Part shown: positions 47,301 through 50,131 of the stretch, piece by piece
Position numbering within the stretch: the stretch's first letter is position 1
Layout: each line of letters opens with the position of its first letter
Assembly: GCF_024806495.1 (NCBI RefSeq)
Contig: NZ_JANUFF010000020.1
Coordinates: 1 to 50,131, forward strand
DNA length: 50,131 nucleotides
Direction: 5' to 3'
Source of the DNA: Chryseobacterium sp. JUb7
Lineage (GTDB): Bacteria > Bacteroidota > Bacteroidia > Flavobacteriales > Weeksellaceae
Made by a program: the position numbers and the translations under genes
Notes under the pieces: model-generated
What the model saw: only the letters and a program-made list of their open reading frames with translations
What the model was told of the DNA's origin: nothing
Databases searched by the model: none

Positions 47301-50131
47301 TACGCTTCGGTCACGATCCTTCTTGCGGTAGAATCTCCCGAGCCTTTCCTTATCTACGGCGCATTCAGTGTAGCGTTTAAGATCAAGATTTTATTCTTTA
47401 AACTGAGCTTCAGTGCCAAGATCGAGCTTAAATGGGAATTCAATAAGACGGTTGACAGAACGCCTGTGAATCCGTTTACAGAAATATCAGATCAGACCGA
47501 GAGTCTTGTCAAAGGGGTGAGCATGCTTACCAATGAGACCTTTGATCTTCAGCAGGTTAGTAATCCTGAATCTTATCCGGCGGTAAATACGATTACCAAA
47601 GTGGTCCCACTGGATACCTATATTGATATCAAAACCACGAAGGGCTTACTTCCGAGCTCAATATCCAATGAGATCATTGGCGGATATACGAGCGCTGCGG
47701 GTAATGCCGTAGATCTTATCCCGCCTGATAAGGTGATGAAAGGTCTTGAAATGAGACAGGTCAAACACCAGTATACGCTTGAGAGTATCGAGATCAATGC
47801 CTACAAAGAAGAAGCGCATGTTGATCCTGCTACCGGTCAGCTGATTCCTGCAGGATGGATTAAATATAACCCATTCAAAGCTATGGATCCGGGTAATACG
47901 TATCTGGATGCGGCCAAAGCGGGTCAGTGGCAGAAAAAGGACAATCAGTACAATGCGATCCGTATTTTAGGGATGACGCCATTCTCTTATACGGAGCAGG
48001 GAAATCCTGGTTGGTTTATTCCTGAGCAGTACGGCGTGATGCCATCGACCCTGTTCTGTACAGGGCAGAATATCGATGATTCACTTTCCGACTTTTTAGA
48101 TAAGCCATTGAATACGCAGTATTATGCATCGAACAACAGCTTCTTCCAGAGTAAAGGAGCTTCTTACCAGATCTCGGGCGATGTACAGTATAGTGTAGAT
48201 CCTAACGGCAATCCTGTGATGCAGGGCGATTCGGGTAAGGTATCTGATGCCGTAAATATCTATGGCTTCGATAAATCACTGGAATTCAAGAACAAATCTC
48301 ACCTTACGATCATGCTTCCTGCACCGTCTCAAAAGGTTGAGCTTAAGCTAAGTACGTACAGTACAGGATTAACGATTCAGTATTTCAGTCCTCTAATTGA
48401 TGATACGCAGTCTTTTGTTCAGTACGATATGGATGAAGAATACTATTCACGGGATACACTGAATGATAAGATTGAGGTTCCTGAATATATTGCGAAAAAA
48501 GGGATTACAAAAATCGTTATTATTCCTGATGTAGCGGATTCCGTACAGATCAATCTTATCCAGGAACAGATGGCAGTATTGATGCAGCAGGGTTATCAGC
48601 AGGCTTTGGGCAATGGCGGCTATGTCGGGCAGGTACAGCCAAGCGACTGGCAGCAGTATATGAGTCTGCAGTCTCAGCTGGAAAAACTGCAGTCGATCGG
48701 ATGTGAGGGTATGAGACAGGATAAGGACGAGATGTTGTGCAAACTATACCCACAGATTGTCCAGCATTATAATAATGACTTCTTCCCCGGAGGTGTTAAT
48801 GCTCCTAATGCATTACAGTTCGGAGCTTTCATCAGAAGTAAGGTAGAGTCGGGAGTTTTCCATTCGATGCTTTCAGACTTGCAGTCGGGTATTACTTCAT
48901 CTGCTTTATATACTGTTTATCTGGATCAGTATGCTAAATTGCTTGAAGATCTTTCATACTATGTTGGCAGTAATCCGATGGATAACCTGGGTATTATCTC
49001 TCGTTTTCAGTCTTTAAGAACGAAGTTCAGACAGATTGAGAGATTGTCGAGAGATATGAATATCTGTGTAATTTCTACTTTGTGTAATTTAAGTACAGAG
49101 CTTTCTACCAAAGAGTTTGGGATCTTTAATGACAGACCACCGATGAGCAATTCTCCATTTATGGAAGCTTACAATCAGTTTATCGAAAGTCATCCTGAAT
49201 ATTTCTATCTGAATGATGTTTTATTCAGACAGATTAATATCATCTCTACGACGCTTATGAGAGGGTGGAGCTATTATGTGATGTATCGAGGAGCCTATAA
49301 TACGGCCTGTGAAGAGATTATTTCAATGCTTAAAGATTTGGGCAACTGCTCAAGCAGCAAGAAATGCTTTACGTTATTCCACGAGGTTAAATGGTTATCG
49401 GTAGAAGATTATGAGTTCAATCTTAGTATTCCTTCTCAGGCGGCTATTGCAGCCGAAGCCCAGGCAGCTGTTGCCGCGATCACGCATTCTGTACAGCCGA
49501 TTTGGAGACCGGATACGGCGTATTATATGAAGTTTACGGTTAAAGATACAGTAGATAATTTGGTTCACAAGCCTTATACTTACGGTTATGCCTTCCGTAC
49601 GACGGGACCTTTAGGGTTCTTCCATCTGGACAGGGATGCTACGTATGGAGATATCAAGATTGAAAATCCGGACGGATCGATCCATATTTTGGAAGATACC
49701 ACAGGAGTTCTCCGCGATACCAACTGGAATACCATTGAGCAGCAGACGGCACATCCTGATCAGTATCCTCATACCTCTTTGAGAGCGTACATCGATTACC
49801 AGCGATCTTATCCTAATGCAGACGGAAACCTGGTGAATGCCAAGCCGTTATTCTACCAGGATGATACGACAGAAATCTCTATGTACTTTACTTCGAGTTA
49901 TGTCTCTAAACTGTTAGATGGATGGCCAACCTATAAAGGTCTGAAGCCTCTTGGAGGAACAATGAAGATCATTATCAAAGACCCTGTGGAAGGCATTTCG
50001 GTGATTAACCCACCTTATATCGGTGCCAGCGAGCAGTTTATCGAGACTTCACCTAGTGAGATTTCCCAAACCTTCGAAGAGTGGCTTACGGATACCGACC
50101 CTGCTATTCCAACCGTATTGAGCCAGTATGC
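44385..50131 (+). CDS. Giant beta-rich protein, runs off the window end
   Basis: One frame stays open from ATG 44385 to the window end, at least 1915 residues. There is no signal peptide (MSQPVYYPAISEIVTVNDIP). Residues about 480-1050 are long amphipathic beta strands (for example PIKIPIGPVDVSVTAIHFGS, VKIIRIYASVTILLAVESPEPFLIYGAFSVAFKIKILFFKLSFSAKIELKWEF), suggesting a large barrel or beta-solenoid. Later parts include Gln- and Leu-rich helical segments. I do not recognise the family. The first ~480 codons are AT-rich like the genes before it, while from about 45830 the DNA is clearly richer in G and C, so the gene looks mosaic. It starts 16 bp after its neighbour and belongs to the metzincin operon. 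Confidence 0.75.
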   Translation, partial: MSQPVYYPAISEIVTVNDIPEILSFVRDGIVHLFDKMYYKNLQFSKSIKGDAAFYSLDIVSLQKLAIEIPGTNISFVLNPDHQDNNISSFPLTVEWEWKALTYKNSFNLSTVSFSVKDYFNLLLEIFNITEKEVLSLILKNILNDNSTLSGISKLISDVNAQYGVAISLPINTENEIDFIVNEINNQTNLPVYEVVVALYLTNGSISDLNNKLKAIFAELVPIDIATFIKDIILPKARATLALSAGIEFPRNMLTPVYPEGTIINSEDVSYEIIPATNSNAPIQEQTPKAIFTFAEALFYADTTQGFGYNMDLVINTVTPVQIGNTGLIVNIHNLKIDLSTKSNFPEADEDGRPPEFMGVYTEQTDILLPKKWFSKDDTVSQTLKISGKHLLIGTGGISGTIALEAIDTGNAPGQMDFLWMKLDKNAENPWSIGFNSFDITFKQSDIVSSNIKARLVIPKFESSNGAPATIDVTGHLDADGDFLLTAAAVPPFDPKITLPGVFALHLKSVELGKEDGKFFIGASADVEFLGTFGELLKGQTLSISALRIYSDGHIDFRVNGGNMTLPKPIKIPIGPVDVSVTAIHFGSHEREKGGVIRKYNYFGFDGGVSIGVAGIDARGDGIKYYYTVDNNDAEGKGPDSYLHIQTIHVDMIIPANSSDPTVSIKGWLSIPEPGEFQEYKGGVSLKVKNPRITGGVDMRLAPKYPAFLIDAHIELPNPIALGPVSIYGFRGLLGYRYVAEKEAIGMTSENTWYQYYTAPERGVGVNKFNRPDKTEHYNFPFSLGVGALLGDTMANGNIISANAMLLLSLPSMVMVDARMKLLSSRVTYQDDPPFFAFFIFGDNSLEFGFGADYKFPESSGDIIKLYAEIQAGFFFNNPSAWYINFGTKQAPITASLLKNLFTLKAFLMISGKGIEAGARGEFRFDRKFGPIKIFVLAYLELGGKISFQKPQMGAYFEAGLTIDIDVKIIRIYASVTILLAVESPEPFLIYGAFSVAFKIKILFFKLSFSAKIELKWEFNKTVDRTPVNPFTEISDQTESLVKGVSMLTNETFDLQQVSNPESYPAVNTITKVVPLDTYIDIKTTKGLLPSSISNEIIGGYTSAAGNAVDLIPPDKVMKGLEMRQVKHQYTLESIEINAYKEEAHVDPATGQLIPAGWIKYNPFKAMDPGNTYLDAAKAGQWQKKDNQYNAIRILGMTPFSYTEQGNPGWFIPEQYGVMPSTLFCTGQNIDDSLSDFLDKPLNTQYYASNNSFFQSKGASYQISGDVQYSVDPNGNPVMQGDSGKVSDAVNIYGFDKSLEFKNKSHLTIMLPAPSQKVELKLSTYSTGLTIQYFSPLIDDTQSFVQYDMDEEYYSRDTLNDKIEVPEYIAKKGITKIVIIPDVADSVQINLIQEQMAVLMQQGYQQALGNGGYVGQVQPSDWQQYMSLQSQLEKLQSIGCEGMRQDKDEMLCKLYPQIVQHYNNDFFPGGVNAPNALQFGAFIRSKVESGVFHSMLSDLQSGITSSALYTVYLDQYAKLLEDLSYYVGSNPMDNLGIISRFQSLRTKFRQIERLSRDMNICVISTLCNLSTELSTKEFGIFNDRPPMSNSPFMEAYNQFIESHPEYFYLNDVLFRQINIISTTLMRGWSYYVMYRGAYNTACEEIISMLKDLGNCSSSKKCFTLFHEVKWLSVEDYEFNLSIPSQAAIAAEAQAAVAAITHSVQPIWRPDTAYYMKFTVKDTVDNLVHKPYTYGYAFRTTGPLGFFHLDRDATYGDIKIENPDGSIHILEDTTGVLRDTNWNTIEQQTAHPDQYPHTSLRAYIDYQRSYPNADGNLVNAKPLFYQDDTTEISMYFTSSYVSKLLDGWPTYKGLKPLGGTMKIIIKDPVEGISVINPPYIGASEQFIETSPSEISQTFEEWLTDTDPAIPTVLSQY

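Noticed and set aside
44385..50131. Several separate small genes on both strands
   Set aside because: One forward frame is open through the whole stretch, checked at several points, so the short frames on the other strand are shadows.

Overview
The window looks like a chromosomal segment from a Flavobacteriia member, most likely Chryseobacterium or a close relative. The evidence is AT-rich DNA, promoters of the TTG-N19-TAnnTTTG type, a type IX secretion (T9SS) C-terminal sorting domain, an 'outer membrane beta-barrel family' TonB receptor, and Bacteroidetes-style RHS/YD-repeat proteins. The first ~130 bases are homopolymer runs and are probably a low-quality contig end.

Layout. (1) 533-6265: tripartite RND multidrug efflux operon (adaptor lipoprotein, AcrB-like pump, TolC/OprM-like channel), then a DUF2652-like gene. 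(2) 7232-15223: a T9SS-sorted beta-propeller-like protein followed by a two-protein RHS system. The second RHS protein has an in-frame amber codon near its N-terminus, carries its own C-terminal (CT) domain and is followed by a small lipoprotein, the presumed immunity partner. (3) 15577-29416: an accessory array of displaced toxin CT modules and immunity genes. Two modules begin with a copy of the RHS-core 3' end, and at least five begin with part of a Hint (intein-like) domain ending in VHNxC. Toxins include four papain-like-fold domains with a shared C...H-x10-D signature and two copies of a second, unrecognised toxin type. Immunity genes follow at -4 to +14 bp, and a bank of immunity genes without adjacent toxins lies at 18881-20813. 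Several members are broken by homopolymer indels, an in-frame stop, a 22-copy GATG microsatellite, or a 233-bp MITE-like insertion. Rho-independent terminators sit immediately upstream of most displaced modules. (4) 29684-33042: TonB-dependent receptor and a secreted protein of unknown function. (5) 33094-38755, minus strand: GH3 beta-glucosidase with a textbook flavobacterial promoter, a second MITE copy, and the metNIQ methionine ABC transporter. Upstream of metN is a 32-codon Met/Cys-rich leader peptide followed by a strong terminator, a candidate attenuator. (6) 38946-50131: a very AT-rich block with two paralogous small proteins flanking an 1143-aa protein that ends in a metzincin zinc site (HESMHGLGLYH), then a giant protein (at least 1915 aa) running off the window. 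Its base composition changes sharply near codon 480.

How it fits together. The RHS locus looks like a polymorphic-toxin system with one full-length carrier gene and a downstream store of alternative CT/immunity cassettes. These share recombination-length homology with the RHS core or Hint segment, so CTs could be exchanged. Three ungapped copies of one promoter-plus-inverted-repeat motif occur upstream of the T9SS/RHS operon (one) and upstream of the metzincin operon (two). This suggests that the two accessory systems share a regulator. All functional assignments come from reading the sequence without database searches.
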